A DNA stretch of 64,000 bases. Origin: an uncultured Algibacter sp. (lineage in GTDB: Bacteria; Bacteroidota; Bacteroidia; Flavobacteriales; Flavobacteriaceae). Positions 46,920 to 55,269 of this stretch are shown here, piece after piece. The DNA lies in assembly GCF_947495925.1 (NCBI RefSeq), contig NZ_CANMAU010000003.1, positions 186,001 through 250,000 on the forward strand, written 5' to 3'. The translations under genes were made by a program, and so were the position numbers. Every line of letters starts with the position of its first letter. Within the stretch, counting starts at the first letter, position 1. The notes beneath the pieces were generated by a model. That model searched no databases, was not told the DNA's origin, and saw only the letters and a program-made list of their open reading frames with translations.

Positions 46920-47879
46920 TTATGGTTTAACTCCTTCTTCTTCTTTTATTAATTCTTTAAAATAATGGATTGTCTTTAATAAGCCTTTTTCAAGTTGAAT
47001 GTTAGGTTCCCATCCATTTAATTTTTCCTTAGCTAAGCTAATGTCTGGTTGCCGTTGTTTCGGATCATCTTGAGGCAGTGGCATAAATATTAATTTTGAT
47101 GAGGAACCAGTCAATTTTATTATAGTTTCAGCTAGTTCTAGCATAGTAAATTCGTTAGGGTTTCCAAGATTTACTGGTCCCAGAAAATCAGGTTCTGAGT
47201 CCATCATTCGTATCATGCCTTCTACTAAATCATCAACATATTGAAAAGATCTGGTTTGCAAGCCATCACCAAAAATAGTAATATTTTCACCTCTCAAAGC
47301 CTGCATTATAAAGTTAGATACTACACGACCGTCGTTTGGGTTCATATTTGGCCCATAGGTATTAAAAATTCTGATAATTTTAATGACAACTTTATTTTGA
47401 AGGTGATAATCCATAAAAAGTGTTTCAGCACAACGCTTGCCTTCATCATAACATGACCTTATGCCAATAGGGTTTACATGTCCCCAATAATCTTCTGTTT
47501 GCGGGTGTACTTGTGGGTCTCCATAAACTTCACTAGTGCTGGCTTGTAATATTTTAGCCTTAACGCGTTTTGCTAAACCTAACATATTTACTGCTCCAAC
47601 GACTGATGTTTTTATGGTTTTTATAGGGTTATACTGATAATGCACTGGAGATGCTGGACAAGCTAAATTATAAATCTCATCAACTTCTGCAAAGTAAGTA
47701 TGCGTAACGTCATGTCGAACTAATTCAAAATATGGGTTGTCCATTAAATGCACAATATTTTTTTTGGTACCGGTAAAGTAATTATCTAAGCAAATCACCT
47801 CATTTCCTTCATTAAGCAGGCGCTCACATAAATGAGATCCAACAAATCCTGCTCCACCAGTAACTAAAATTCTTTTCAT
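46920..47879 (-). CDS. UDP-glucuronate decarboxylase (UDP-xylose synthase), extended SDR (319 aa)
   Basis: NAD-dependent conversion of UDP-glucuronate to UDP-xylose. The Rossmann motif [19 protein letters not shown] is at the N-terminus. [19 protein letters not shown] and [17 protein letters not shown] are characteristic of the UXS branch, the catalytic Tyr-x-x-x-Lys is in [11 protein letters not shown], and [12 protein letters not shown] and [17 protein letters not shown] follow. Full length and soluble. It makes nucleotide sugar for glycan synthesis; alone on its strand, it has no glycosyltransferase neighbours in the window. Confidence 0.92.
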   Translation of the reverse strand: MKRILVTGGAGFVGSHLCERLLNEGNEVICLDNYFTGTKKNIVHLMDNPYFELVRHDVTHTYFAEVDEIYNLACPASPVHYQYNPIKTIKTSVVGAVNMLGLAKRVKAKILQASTSEVYGDPQVHPQTEDYWGHVNPIGIRSCYDEGKRCAETLFMDYHLQNKVVIKIIRIFNTYGPNMNPNDGRVVSNFIMQALRGENITIFGDGLQTRSFQYVDDLVEGMIRMMDSEPDFLGPVNLGNPNEFTMLELAETIIKLTGSSSKLIFMPLPQDDPKQRQPDISLAKEKLNGWEPNIQLEKGLLKTIHYFKELIKEEEGVKP

Positions 47880-48213
47880 ACTTTCTTTATACTTATTGTT
47901 TTTAAATTGCTAACATTAAGTTGTTAAACTATTTGATTCCTTTTTTGAGTTCTTATTCGAACCTATAATTTCCCCAAAAAAGGTACTCTCTATAAGTAAA
48001 AATGAAGTTATCCCTTATTTTATTTTATAAGAAATCTGTGTTTGCGTCTTCAAAAATCGAAGATAATACTTTAACCTAACTTTTTGGTTTTTCTGATAAA
48101 AATATATAAAAAGGAAGTGCATTTTATCAATGATTCTGGAGGCTTAAACAAATGAGTGAACTTTAACTTCTTCCATAACTAGTGTTCTTTAAAGTACTTT
48201 TTTAGTTAAAACA
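47880..48213. other. 334-bp intergenic stretch with an inverted repeat
   Basis: No gene is seen on either strand. It is AT-rich. An 11-bp perfect inverted repeat, TAACTAGTGTT (48176-48186) and AACACTAGTTA (48210-48220), has a 23-base spacer and overlaps the stop codon of the next gene at 48214. It lacks a T-tract on the minus strand, so it is not a typical terminator. Its role is unknown. Confidence 0.4.
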
Positions 48214-49098
48214 CTAGTTAAGCTCTCTATGTATATTCTGAATCATCTTATTTAATTTTACATCACTAGTAAATAAAACCCCTTTTGTATTCATATATGT
48301 AGATTTTGGATTATTTAAGTCAAGTGGATTTCCATAGACGTCTGTAACGCAAGCTCCAATTTCCTTGTAAATACAAGCGGTTGCAGCATAATCCCATATA
48401 CTTCCCCCTCCTTCAATTTCTTTAGGAAAAGTAAAGTAACAAGAAGGTGTGTTTTCTAAAGCCATGCATGCATTTATGACCGCCCCATATGTTTCGTTTA
48501 AATGAACACCATGAACATCTAAGTTTTCTGAAAGCTTTTCAAGTTTCTTCAATATTTTTGGGAAGACCTTTGTGTTTTTGAGACTTTTGTTATAATAAAA
48601 CTGAAGTGGTTTTGTTTCTAAATTACTTTTTAAGCTCCATGGGATGTTATTTTTATAGGCTCCTTTGTTTTGAATAGCATGATACAAATTACCTTTTATG
48701 GGCTCGTATATTACGCCAAGTAGAGGAATTCCTTTGGAAGATATTAATGCTATGGAAATGGAATAACCAAATGACGATTCTGAGAAAAGCAAGGTCCCAT
48801 CTAAGGGGTCAATACACCAAAAGAAGTCTTTCTCTAATCGTGTTTTCGTATCGTGACTTTCTTCTGTGAGAAGTGCTAAATCGAATCGATTCAAGGTTGG
48901 TTCTAATATCTTTAAAATAAGCTCTTGACTTTTAAAATCAACCTCAGTTACTATTTGCGAAGCTAAACTATTTCCTCCTTTTTTTCTCAATACACTTACG
49001 GTACTGTTGTTATAGGTATTAATTAGTTCACCGGCAGATTTCGCAGCTTTAATGGCAACTTTAGAAAGTGTGTCTATGTCGTTTGAACTTAATTTCAA
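48214..49098 (-). CDS. inositol monophosphatase / CysQ-like phosphatase family protein (294 aa)
   Basis: A lithium-sensitive-type magnesium phosphatase fold. Metal-site motifs are visible: LLTEESHD near residue 75, WCIDPLDGTLLFSES near 94 (the D-P-x-D-G-T signature), and SIWDYAATACIYKEIGA near 240 (the W-D-x-A-A motif). Members hydrolyse inositol phosphates, 3'-phosphoadenosine 5'-phosphate or sugar phosphates; the substrate cannot be told here. It follows a kinase-like gene by 4 bp, and both lie downstream of the LacI gene on the same strand, so one transcript may carry all three. Confidence 0.85.
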   Translation of the reverse strand: MKLSSNDIDTLSKVAIKAAKSAGELINTYNNSTVSVLRKKGGNSLASQIVTEVDFKSQELILKILEPTLNRFDLALLTEESHDTKTRLEKDFFWCIDPLDGTLLFSESSFGYSISIALISSKGIPLLGVIYEPIKGNLYHAIQNKGAYKNNIPWSLKSNLETKPLQFYYNKSLKNTKVFPKILKKLEKLSENLDVHGVHLNETYGAVINACMALENTPSCYFTFPKEIEGGGSIWDYAATACIYKEIGACVTDVYGNPLDLNNPKSTYMNTKGVLFTSDVKLNKMIQNIHRELN

Positions 49099-49102
49099 AC
49101 TA

Positions 49103-50083
49103 TTATTTGTTTTTAAGTTTACTGATAACGTCTTGGGCTACCCTTTCACTATAACTATTAATTTTCCAGTGACCAGGACTCCAACCTTTAATGAATCTAT
49201 GAAAATCTGTCTGCGCTATTGGGTATAGCTGTCGCCATTCTCTTTCTACATCTTGAGGTTGTATATTCGTGTTTTTATCTTTTAATGCCAAAGTTAACTC
49301 TTTGAAGTAGAAATTTAAAAGCTCTGGTTCTAGTTGTTCGCATTCCTCTTCAGATAGACAACTACCCAAAAAGTATGCAATATCTTTCATACCGCAACCC
49401 CCTCCAACATATTGAAAATCCACAGCTGCAACTTTTTTGCTATCAGAGGAAAAACAAAAATTAGCAAGTTTGGCATCTCCGTGAACAAAAGTTTGGAATT
49501 TACAATCATTTAAAGTTTTATTAATTGCCGAAGCAGCATCTCTTAAAGGTAAATCTAATAATGCCTTTAACTCATCAGGTCTAGTTTTTAAATGCCAATA
49601 TGTACCAATTTCCCATAAGTCCTTAGGTGCTTTATCCATAAAACAAGCATGAAAGTTGGCAAGCCATGTTAAGCATAACTTCACTTCGAATAAGTTTACA
49701 AAAGTTTTCCTTTCAGAGAAACCAGAGTCATTTAAATCTTCCAAAACAATTAAACTCTCAGTGTCTATGTTTTCTAAATAAAAAGGGGTAGGAAGGTAGC
49801 ATGATGTTTTGCAATATTTGCTCCAAGATTTATAGAACTCAATTTCTATTTGATATGATTTTAATTTACGTTGATGTGATACGTTTGTATTCCATCCTCT
49901 AGGGTGATTGTTTTTATCTGGAAGTTGTATATGTTTAACAATGATGCTATTGTGACGAGAGCCTTTTAATGAACATCTTATTATCTTTCCATAATCACTC
50001 CAGAGATTTTGAATAATTTCTGTTTCACTAATTTCTTTAGCTTTAGTAGCCTCTAATATGATGTTTTGAATATGTGGATTCAT
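49103..50083 (-). CDS. aminoglycoside-phosphotransferase/choline-kinase-fold kinase (326 aa)
   Basis: The catalytic loop [15 protein letters not shown] (H-G-D-x-x-x-x-N) near residue 200 and the metal-binding [24 protein letters not shown] (D-F-Q) match the APH/ecdysteroid-kinase-like branch of protein-kinase-fold small-molecule kinases. The N-lobe has the expected [13 protein letters not shown]. It is soluble. The substrate is unknown; antibiotic resistance is unlikely given the context. It is 4 bp upstream of a phosphatase gene and 68 bp downstream of the LacI gene on the same strand, suggesting a kinase-phosphatase pair connected to the glycan cluster. Confidence 0.8.
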   Translation of the reverse strand: MNPHIQNIILEATKAKEISETEIIQNLWSDYGKIIRCSLKGSRHNSIIVKHIQLPDKNNHPRGWNTNVSHQRKLKSYQIEIEFYKSWSKYCKTSCYLPTPFYLENIDTESLIVLEDLNDSGFSERKTFVNLFEVKLCLTWLANFHACFMDKAPKDLWEIGTYWHLKTRPDELKALLDLPLRDAASAINKTLNDCKFQTFVHGDAKLANFCFSSDSKKVAAVDFQYVGGGCGMKDIAYFLGSCLSEEECEQLEPELLNFYFKELTLALKDKNTNIQPQDVEREWRQLYPIAQTDFHRFIKGWSPGHWKINSYSERVAQDVISKLKNK

Positions 50084-50151
50084 CTAAATTTTTGGCAAGT
50101 TATTTATAATTCCAGGTTGTTAAATTAAGCACTTAAAAAATAACAAGTAGT

Positions 50152-51171
50152 TTATATTAAATCTCCTTTTACCGAGGACTTTCTAATATTAAACACTCCG
50201 TTAAATATAATAGTTTCTTCGGAAGAAGTACCGCTTTTAATGACTTTCAAAAGAAGCTCTCCTGCTTTTTTAGCCATATCATGAGTGGGTTGTTTAATGC
50301 TACTCAGTTGAGGTGTTACTAATTCAGCCATTCGGGTTTCTGTAAAACCAACAACTGCAACGTCTTCTGGTACTCGGTATCCATTTTCTTTAAGTTTTTT
50401 TATGGCGCCTAATGCTACCATATCGTTAACACAGAAAAAAGCATTAGGAATATCATGGTTGAAAATTAGATCTTCAATAACTTCCATACCTTCCTGAGCT
50501 AATAAACCAGCTTCTATTATTTTATAATTATCTTTTGATATTTTGTGTTTATTCATAGCTTTTTTAAAACCTTCTATTCTTTCAGAGGTAACAGATAGGT
50601 TTTTATAACCAGATAAATGATAAATTGTTTCATAGTGCTGCCTAATTAAATGTTCAGTAGCAAAAAAACTCCATTTTACATTATTGAACACAATTTTCGG
50701 AGCAGGAATCGATTCATTTATTCTATTTAAAAACACAATAGGGTTGCCCTCATTAATGAGATTTAAATAATAGGTCATATTCGTTGTTCCGGCAGTTGGA
50801 GCAATTATTAAACCATCGACCATATTCTTAATTAAAGTTTGTACATTTTTCATTTCTTGTTCTTCATTTTCATCAGACTGCATGACTAATATTTGATACC
50901 CTTCTGATATTAGAAATTCTTGCAGAGCTATAACAATTTCGGAGTAGTATTCATTAATAAATTCAGGAACTACAACGCCTATATTCAATGAGCGTTTTTG
51001 ACTCAACTTTTTGGCAATAGGGTTTGGGATATATCCCATGTCTTTTGCCGTTTTTAAAATAAGGTCTTTGGTCTCCTTTTTAATATCATATTTGTCATTA
51101 AAAGCCCTTGAAACTGTTGAAATAGATACGTTTAATTTGGTGGCGATATCTTTTATGGTATAGTGTTTCAT
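50152..51171 (-). CDS. LacI-family transcriptional regulator (339 aa)
   Basis: The N-terminal LacI helix-turn-helix is complete: YTIKDIATKLNVSISTVSRAF, followed by the hinge region MGYIPNPIAKKLSQKRS. A periplasmic-binding-protein-like sensor domain follows (NIGVVVPEFINEYYSEIVIAL, GLIIAPTAGT, AFFCVNDMVALGAIKKLKE, VAVVGFTETRMAELVTPQLSS). Full length. It is divergently oriented from the symporter gene of the glycan operon, with two LacI-type operator sites in the 162-bp gap. It probably represses the operon and itself until a sugar from the target glycan binds. Confidence 0.93.
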   Translation of the reverse strand: MKHYTIKDIATKLNVSISTVSRAFNDKYDIKKETKDLILKTAKDMGYIPNPIAKKLSQKRSLNIGVVVPEFINEYYSEIVIALQEFLISEGYQILVMQSDENEEQEMKNVQTLIKNMVDGLIIAPTAGTTNMTYYLNLINEGNPIVFLNRINESIPAPKIVFNNVKWSFFATEHLIRQHYETIYHLSGYKNLSVTSERIEGFKKAMNKHKISKDNYKIIEAGLLAQEGMEVIEDLIFNHDIPNAFFCVNDMVALGAIKKLKENGYRVPEDVAVVGFTETRMAELVTPQLSSIKQPTHDMAKKAGELLLKVIKSGTSSEETIIFNGVFNIRKSSVKGDLI

Positions 51172-51194
51172 AGGTTTAATGAAGTGATTCAGTA

Positions 51195-51202
51195 CAAATA
51201 TA
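51195..51202 (-). promoter_or_regulatory. -7 element of the lacI-family gene promoter
   Basis: On the minus strand the sequence reads TATATTTG, an exact TAnnTTTG match, 24 bp upstream of the ATG at 51171. The expected -33 position (17-23 bp further upstream) falls in the operator at 51210-51225, so the bound repressor would block this promoter. Confidence 0.6.
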
Positions 51203-51209
51203 TGAATTC

Positions 51210-51225
51210 TCGGAAACGCTTTCGG
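51210..51225. promoter_or_regulatory. LacI-family operator, site 1
   Basis: TCGGAAACGCTTTCGG is a near-palindrome around a central CG and resembles the cre/LacI consensus TGWAARCGYTWNCW. An identical 16-mer occurs at 51241. The site sits between the -7 and expected -33 positions of the divergent regulator promoter. Confidence 0.72.
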
Positions 51226-51240
51226 AAATAAAACTAGTTT

Positions 51241-51256
51241 TCGGAAACGCTTTCGG
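51241..51256. promoter_or_regulatory. LacI-family operator, site 2
   Basis: An identical copy of the 16-mer at 51210-51225. Start to start is 31 bp, close to three helical turns, so two repressor dimers would sit on the same face of the DNA. It lies 22 bp upstream of the -33-like TTTTG of the symporter promoter. Confidence 0.72.
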
Positions 51257-51278
51257 GGGTGTAATTATAGATTTCTCA

Positions 51279-51307
51279 TTTTGTTAGAATCACATGGGTT
51301 ATCTTTA
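51279..51307 (+). promoter_or_regulatory. candidate promoter of the symporter-led glycan operon
   Basis: TTTTG at 51279-51283 and TATCTTTA at 51300-51307 resemble the -33/-7 consensus. The last base of the -7 element is A instead of G, and the 16-bp spacing is slightly short. It lies just downstream of the two LacI-type operators and 26 bp before the symporter ATG at 51334. A weak match is plausible for a regulated promoter. Confidence 0.45.
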
Positions 51308-51333
51308 ATACCGAATATTTAAACATTTTTGAA

Positions 51334-52977
51334 ATGGGTAACATAGACATTATTGTCATATTAGTGTTTACTACTTTGGTATTTATCTGTGGCATGAGTT
51401 TTTCCAAGGCAGGTAAAAACATGAAATCTTATTTTGCTGCCGGAGGAGCCTTGCCTTGGTGGATGAGTGGCTTATCGCTCTTTATGAGTTTTTTTTCTGC
51501 TGGTACATTTGTGGTTTGGGGGTCTATAGCTTATTCAAGCGGTTGGGTTGCTGTAACTATACAATGGACGATGTGTATTGCGGGAGTCATTATTGGGTTT
51601 TTTATCGCACCTAAATGGCAGAAAACGAAAGCATTAACAGCAGCAGAGTTTATCGCAGACCGCTTAGGGAAATCTACACAAAAGACATACACTTATATTT
51701 TTCTTTTGATATCCATTTTTACTACGGGGGCGTTTTTATATCCAGTTGCTAAAATTGTGGAGGTTTCAACTGGCATACCCATTTCAACAAGTGTGATTGT
51801 TTTAGGACTGCTCATATTAATCTATACTGCTGTAGGTGGCTTATGGGCGGTAATCGTTACAGATGTATTACAGTTTATAGTGTTAACCGCTGCTGTTCTT
51901 ATTGTGGTACCTTTATCTTTAGATAAAATTGGTGGTATAAATAATTTCATAGAAAAAGCTCCAGAGCACTTTTTTGAGTTTGCAAATTCAGAATATTCTT
52001 GGGTGTTTATGATTGCGTTTGGACTATACAACTTGTTTTTTATTTCAGGAAACTGGGCTTATGTGCAACGATATACAAGTGTTGCAACACCAAAAGACGC
52101 AAAAAAAGTAGGCTGGTTATTTGGAGGGCTTTACACCATAAGTCCATTAATTTGGATGATACCTCCAATGATCTATAGAGTATTAAACCCCGAGTTAACT
52201 GAGCTAGCAGATGAAGGGGCCTATTTATTAATGTGTAAAGAAGTATTACCCATAGGTATGTTGGGATTAATGTTAGGAGGCATGGTATTCGCTACATCTA
52301 GTTCTGTAAATACTACTTTAAATATTTCTGCAGGAGTATTGACTAATGATATTTACAAGAGTTTATTTCCAAATACAAGTGATAAAAAATTAGTAGAAAT
52401 AGCTAGAATTACAACCATAATTCTTGGTATTTTAACAATAATAATCGCTTTATTAGTGCCGCTTTTAGGTGGTATTGTAGAAGTCGTAATGAGTTTAGCA
52501 GCTCTAACTGGAGGTGCTATGTTTTTACCACCACTTTGGGCGTTATTTTCAAAACGACAAACAGGGAAAACGGTATTAACAGTTACCATAATTTCGTTAG
52601 CAATAAATGCGTTTTTTAAGTTTTTTGCGCCCAACCTTATAGGAGTAACTCTAGGCAGAGCAATGGAAATGGTCGTTGGCATGGGGATCCCAATTATTTT
52701 ACTCGCTGTATTAGAATTGATACTAAAAAAAGATAATAATACGGAAGCTTATGATACTTACGAAGCACAACGAAAATTAAAAGAAGCCGAACCCGAATCT
52801 CCTTCAGACGGAAGCAATAAAAAAGGAACAAGAGTTATAGGTATAGGCGTTGCATCAACAGGTGTATTAATTCTGTTGCTATCTTTTATTGGGGAATCTG
52901 CTCAATTCTTAGTGGGTGGCATGGGTACTGCCGTATTACTTTTAGGACTTTTCATAATAAACAAAACAAGATATTAG
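51334..52977 (+). CDS. sodium:solute symporter (SSS family), probable sugar importer (547 aa)
   Basis: About 13 membrane segments in the LeuT-like SSS pattern, with characteristic stretches: MKSYFAAGGALPWWMSGLSLFMSFFSAGTF in shorter form near residue 30, TALTAAEFIADRLG, IYTAVGGLWAVIVTDVLQF (the family signature G-G-L-x-A-V-x-x-T-D-x-x-Q) and FATSSSVNTTLNISAGVLTNDIY. An extra C-terminal tail of about 50 residues includes a soluble acidic linker and two more hydrophobic segments. It is the first gene of the glycan operon, 5 bp from the FAD oxidoreductase gene, and so probably brings the released mono- or disaccharide across the inner membrane. Confidence 0.92.
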   Translation: MGNIDIIVILVFTTLVFICGMSFSKAGKNMKSYFAAGGALPWWMSGLSLFMSFFSAGTFVVWGSIAYSSGWVAVTIQWTMCIAGVIIGFFIAPKWQKTKALTAAEFIADRLGKSTQKTYTYIFLLISIFTTGAFLYPVAKIVEVSTGIPISTSVIVLGLLILIYTAVGGLWAVIVTDVLQFIVLTAAVLIVVPLSLDKIGGINNFIEKAPEHFFEFANSEYSWVFMIAFGLYNLFFISGNWAYVQRYTSVATPKDAKKVGWLFGGLYTISPLIWMIPPMIYRVLNPELTELADEGAYLLMCKEVLPIGMLGLMLGGMVFATSSSVNTTLNISAGVLTNDIYKSLFPNTSDKKLVEIARITTIILGILTIIIALLVPLLGGIVEVVMSLAALTGGAMFLPPLWALFSKRQTGKTVLTVTIISLAINAFFKFFAPNLIGVTLGRAMEMVVGMGIPIILLAVLELILKKDNNTEAYDTYEAQRKLKEAEPESPSDGSNKKGTRVIGIGVASTGVLILLLSFIGESAQFLVGGMGTAVLLLGLFIINKTRY

Positions 52978-52982
52978 ATTAC

Positions 52983-55262
52983 ATGATTATTGGAACATTC
53001 GATAAAGAAAAAAGAGAGAGCAAATCAATAGAGTTAAATTGTGATTTAGCCATTACTGGTGGGGGAACAGCAGGTGTTTGTGGAGCCATAACAGCGGCCA
53101 GAAAAGGGATAAAAGTTGTTCTAATTCAAGATAGACCAGTTTTGGGGGGGAATGCATCATCTGAGGTAAGACTTTGGATTTTGGGAGCAACATCTCACAT
53201 GGGGAATAACAATCGTTGGGCTCGCGAAGGGGGGGTGATAGATGAAATCTTGGTAGAAAATCTATACAGAAATCCCGAAGGAAACGCAGTGATTTTTGAT
53301 ACTGTTCTGCTTGAAAAAGTATTAAACGAAGAGAATATCACATTACTTCTAAATACAAGTGTTTATGATGTTAACAAGTCTAATGATACTAAAATAGAAT
53401 CTATAAAAGCATTTAATTCTCAAAATTCAACGGAGTATGTAGTAAAAGCACCGTTGTTTTGCGATGCATCAGGCGATGGTATTGTGGCGTTTAAAGCCGG
53501 GGCCTCTTTTAGAATGGGAGCAGAAGCTAAGGAAGAGTTTGGAGAATTGTTTGCTCCCGATAAATCTTATGGAGAATTACTTGGACATTCTATGTACTTC
53601 TACAGTAAAAACACGAATAAACCTGTAAAATTCAAGGCACCAGAGTTTGCTCTAAAAGATATTACTCAAATCCCGAGATATAAAGCCATTGGAAAAGATG
53701 ATAAAGGATGTCGTTTTTGGTGGTTTGAGTATGGAGGACGCCATGACACCATTCACGATACCGAGCATATTAAATATGAACTTTGGAAGGTGATATATGG
53801 TGTTTGGGATTATATTAAAAATTCAGGTGAATTTGAAGATGTTGATAATATGACTTTAGAATGGGTAGGAACCATTCCTGGAAAACGCGAAAGTCGTCGA
53901 TTTGAAGGTTTGTACATGATGAAACAACAGGATGTCATCGGTCAGCAAGAATTTGATGATGCCATCGCGCATGGTGGTTGGGCTATAGATTTGCATCCAG
54001 CTGACGGGGTTTATAGTGAACTTTCGGGGTGTACCCAATGGCACTCTAAAGGGGTGTACCAAATTCCGTATCGTTCGTTTGTAAGTAAAGATATTGACAA
54101 CTTATTTTTAGCGGGGAGAATTATTAGTGCAACCCACGTAGCCTTTGGTTCTACAAGAGTAATGGCAACTACTGGTTTATGTGCGCAGGCAGTAGGTATG
54201 GCAGCAGCCATTTGTATGGAAAATAAGATCAATCCAGCTGAAGTTTTAGAAAAGGATAAACTAAAAGAGCTTCAAAACGAATTGAATAAAATGGGTCAAA
54301 GCATCCCTAATGTGCCTATTCGGAAATCATCAAATTTACTTAGTGAAGCTAAAATTGAAGCCTCGTCAACTTTAAAGATTTCTAAAATACCTTTTGATGG
54401 AGGATGGTTTAATTTAAGTATATCATCAGCACAATTATTACCATTAAAAGCTAGTGTAAATTATCAGGTAAAAGTATTGGTAAATGCAGATGAAGATACA
54501 AGCTTGGAAGTGCAATTAAGAACTTCAGAAAATCCAAAAAACTACACGCCTGAAGTTATTTTAGAGAAACAGACCTTCAACTTAAAAAAAGGAGAACAAT
54601 ACATTACAATTAATTTCACTAATGGAGTTCCAACAGACCAATATGGTTTTGTTACGTTCATGAAAAATGACAAAGTTACCCTAAAAACAAGTGATAAACG
54701 CTATGCAGGTATATTGTCTGTCTTTAATGGGGTTAATAAAGCGGTTTCTAATAATGGAAAACAAGTGCCACCAGCTGATATTGGCGTAGATGAATTTGAA
54801 TTTTGGACGCCTCATCGCAGACCAGATGGAAAAAATATTGCCATGGAAATTTCGCCTGCTATAGAATCTTTTAGTGTTAAAAATATAGGAAATGGTTATG
54901 TAAGACCCACAACTGAAGTAAATGGATGGCTTGCTAGTTTAAGCGATGAAACCCCAACAATAAAAGTAGAATGGGATGAAGCTAAATCAATATCAGAAAT
55001 TAAATTGTTCTTAGACTCAGATTACGATCACCCTATGGAATCAACGCTTATGGGACACCCAGAAGAAGTTGTTCCCTTTTGTGTGCGTAATTATGTTATA
55101 AAGGATTTAGAAGGGAAGGTACTTCATAAGGTAGAAGGAAACTATCAAACCATTAGTACATTAAAACTTGAGACTCCAAAAGATTTAAAAGGATTTACAA
55201 TAGAAGTTGAGCATCCGTCAAAAGATGTGCCAGCAGCAATTTTTGAAGTATTGTGCCAGTAA
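52983..55262 (+). CDS. FAD-dependent oxidoreductase (PF12831-type) with a discoidin-like C-terminus (759 aa)
   Basis: The FAD-binding N-terminus (LAITGGGTAGVCGAITAARKGIKVVLIQD, near residues 22-50) and the closing flavin motif (DNLFLAGRIISATHVAFGSTRVMATTGLCAQAVG, near residue 375) mark the FAD_oxidored family, once mislabelled xanthan lyase in many genomes. Residues from about 430 form two beta-rich domains; the last (about 630-759) resembles an F5/8 type C fold (SEIKLFLDSDYDHP ... YVIKDLEGKVLHKVEG). No signal peptide is present, so it should be cytoplasmic. Coupling to a symporter and glycosidases suggests oxidation of an imported sugar or glycoside. The substrate is unknown. Confidence 0.85.
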   Translation: MIIGTFDKEKRESKSIELNCDLAITGGGTAGVCGAITAARKGIKVVLIQDRPVLGGNASSEVRLWILGATSHMGNNNRWAREGGVIDEILVENLYRNPEGNAVIFDTVLLEKVLNEENITLLLNTSVYDVNKSNDTKIESIKAFNSQNSTEYVVKAPLFCDASGDGIVAFKAGASFRMGAEAKEEFGELFAPDKSYGELLGHSMYFYSKNTNKPVKFKAPEFALKDITQIPRYKAIGKDDKGCRFWWFEYGGRHDTIHDTEHIKYELWKVIYGVWDYIKNSGEFEDVDNMTLEWVGTIPGKRESRRFEGLYMMKQQDVIGQQEFDDAIAHGGWAIDLHPADGVYSELSGCTQWHSKGVYQIPYRSFVSKDIDNLFLAGRIISATHVAFGSTRVMATTGLCAQAVGMAAAICMENKINPAEVLEKDKLKELQNELNKMGQSIPNVPIRKSSNLLSEAKIEASSTLKISKIPFDGGWFNLSISSAQLLPLKASVNYQVKVLVNADEDTSLEVQLRTSENPKNYTPEVILEKQTFNLKKGEQYITINFTNGVPTDQYGFVTFMKNDKVTLKTSDKRYAGILSVFNGVNKAVSNNGKQVPPADIGVDEFEFWTPHRRPDGKNIAMEISPAIESFSVKNIGNGYVRPTTEVNGWLASLSDETPTIKVEWDEAKSISEIKLFLDSDYDHPMESTLMGHPEEVVPFCVRNYVIKDLEGKVLHKVEGNYQTISTLKLETPKDLKGFTIEVEHPSKDVPAAIFEVLCQ

Positions 55263-55269
55263 AAACAGT

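Noticed and set aside
47880-48213. Additional LacI-type operator upstream of the decarboxylase gene
   Set aside because: No GGAAACGCTTTC-like sequence is found there, so the decarboxylase is not linked to the LacI circuit by this evidence.
49103-50083. Aminoglycoside resistance gene
   Set aside because: Only the fold-level H-G-D-x-x-x-x-N and D-F-Q motifs are shared with APH enzymes. The context is sugar metabolism and no mobile element is near.
55207-55269. Upstream ATG extension of the first GH2 gene
   Set aside because: It overlaps the FAD oxidoreductase gene and buries the lipoprotein signal; ATG 55270 gives a clean signal with lipobox.
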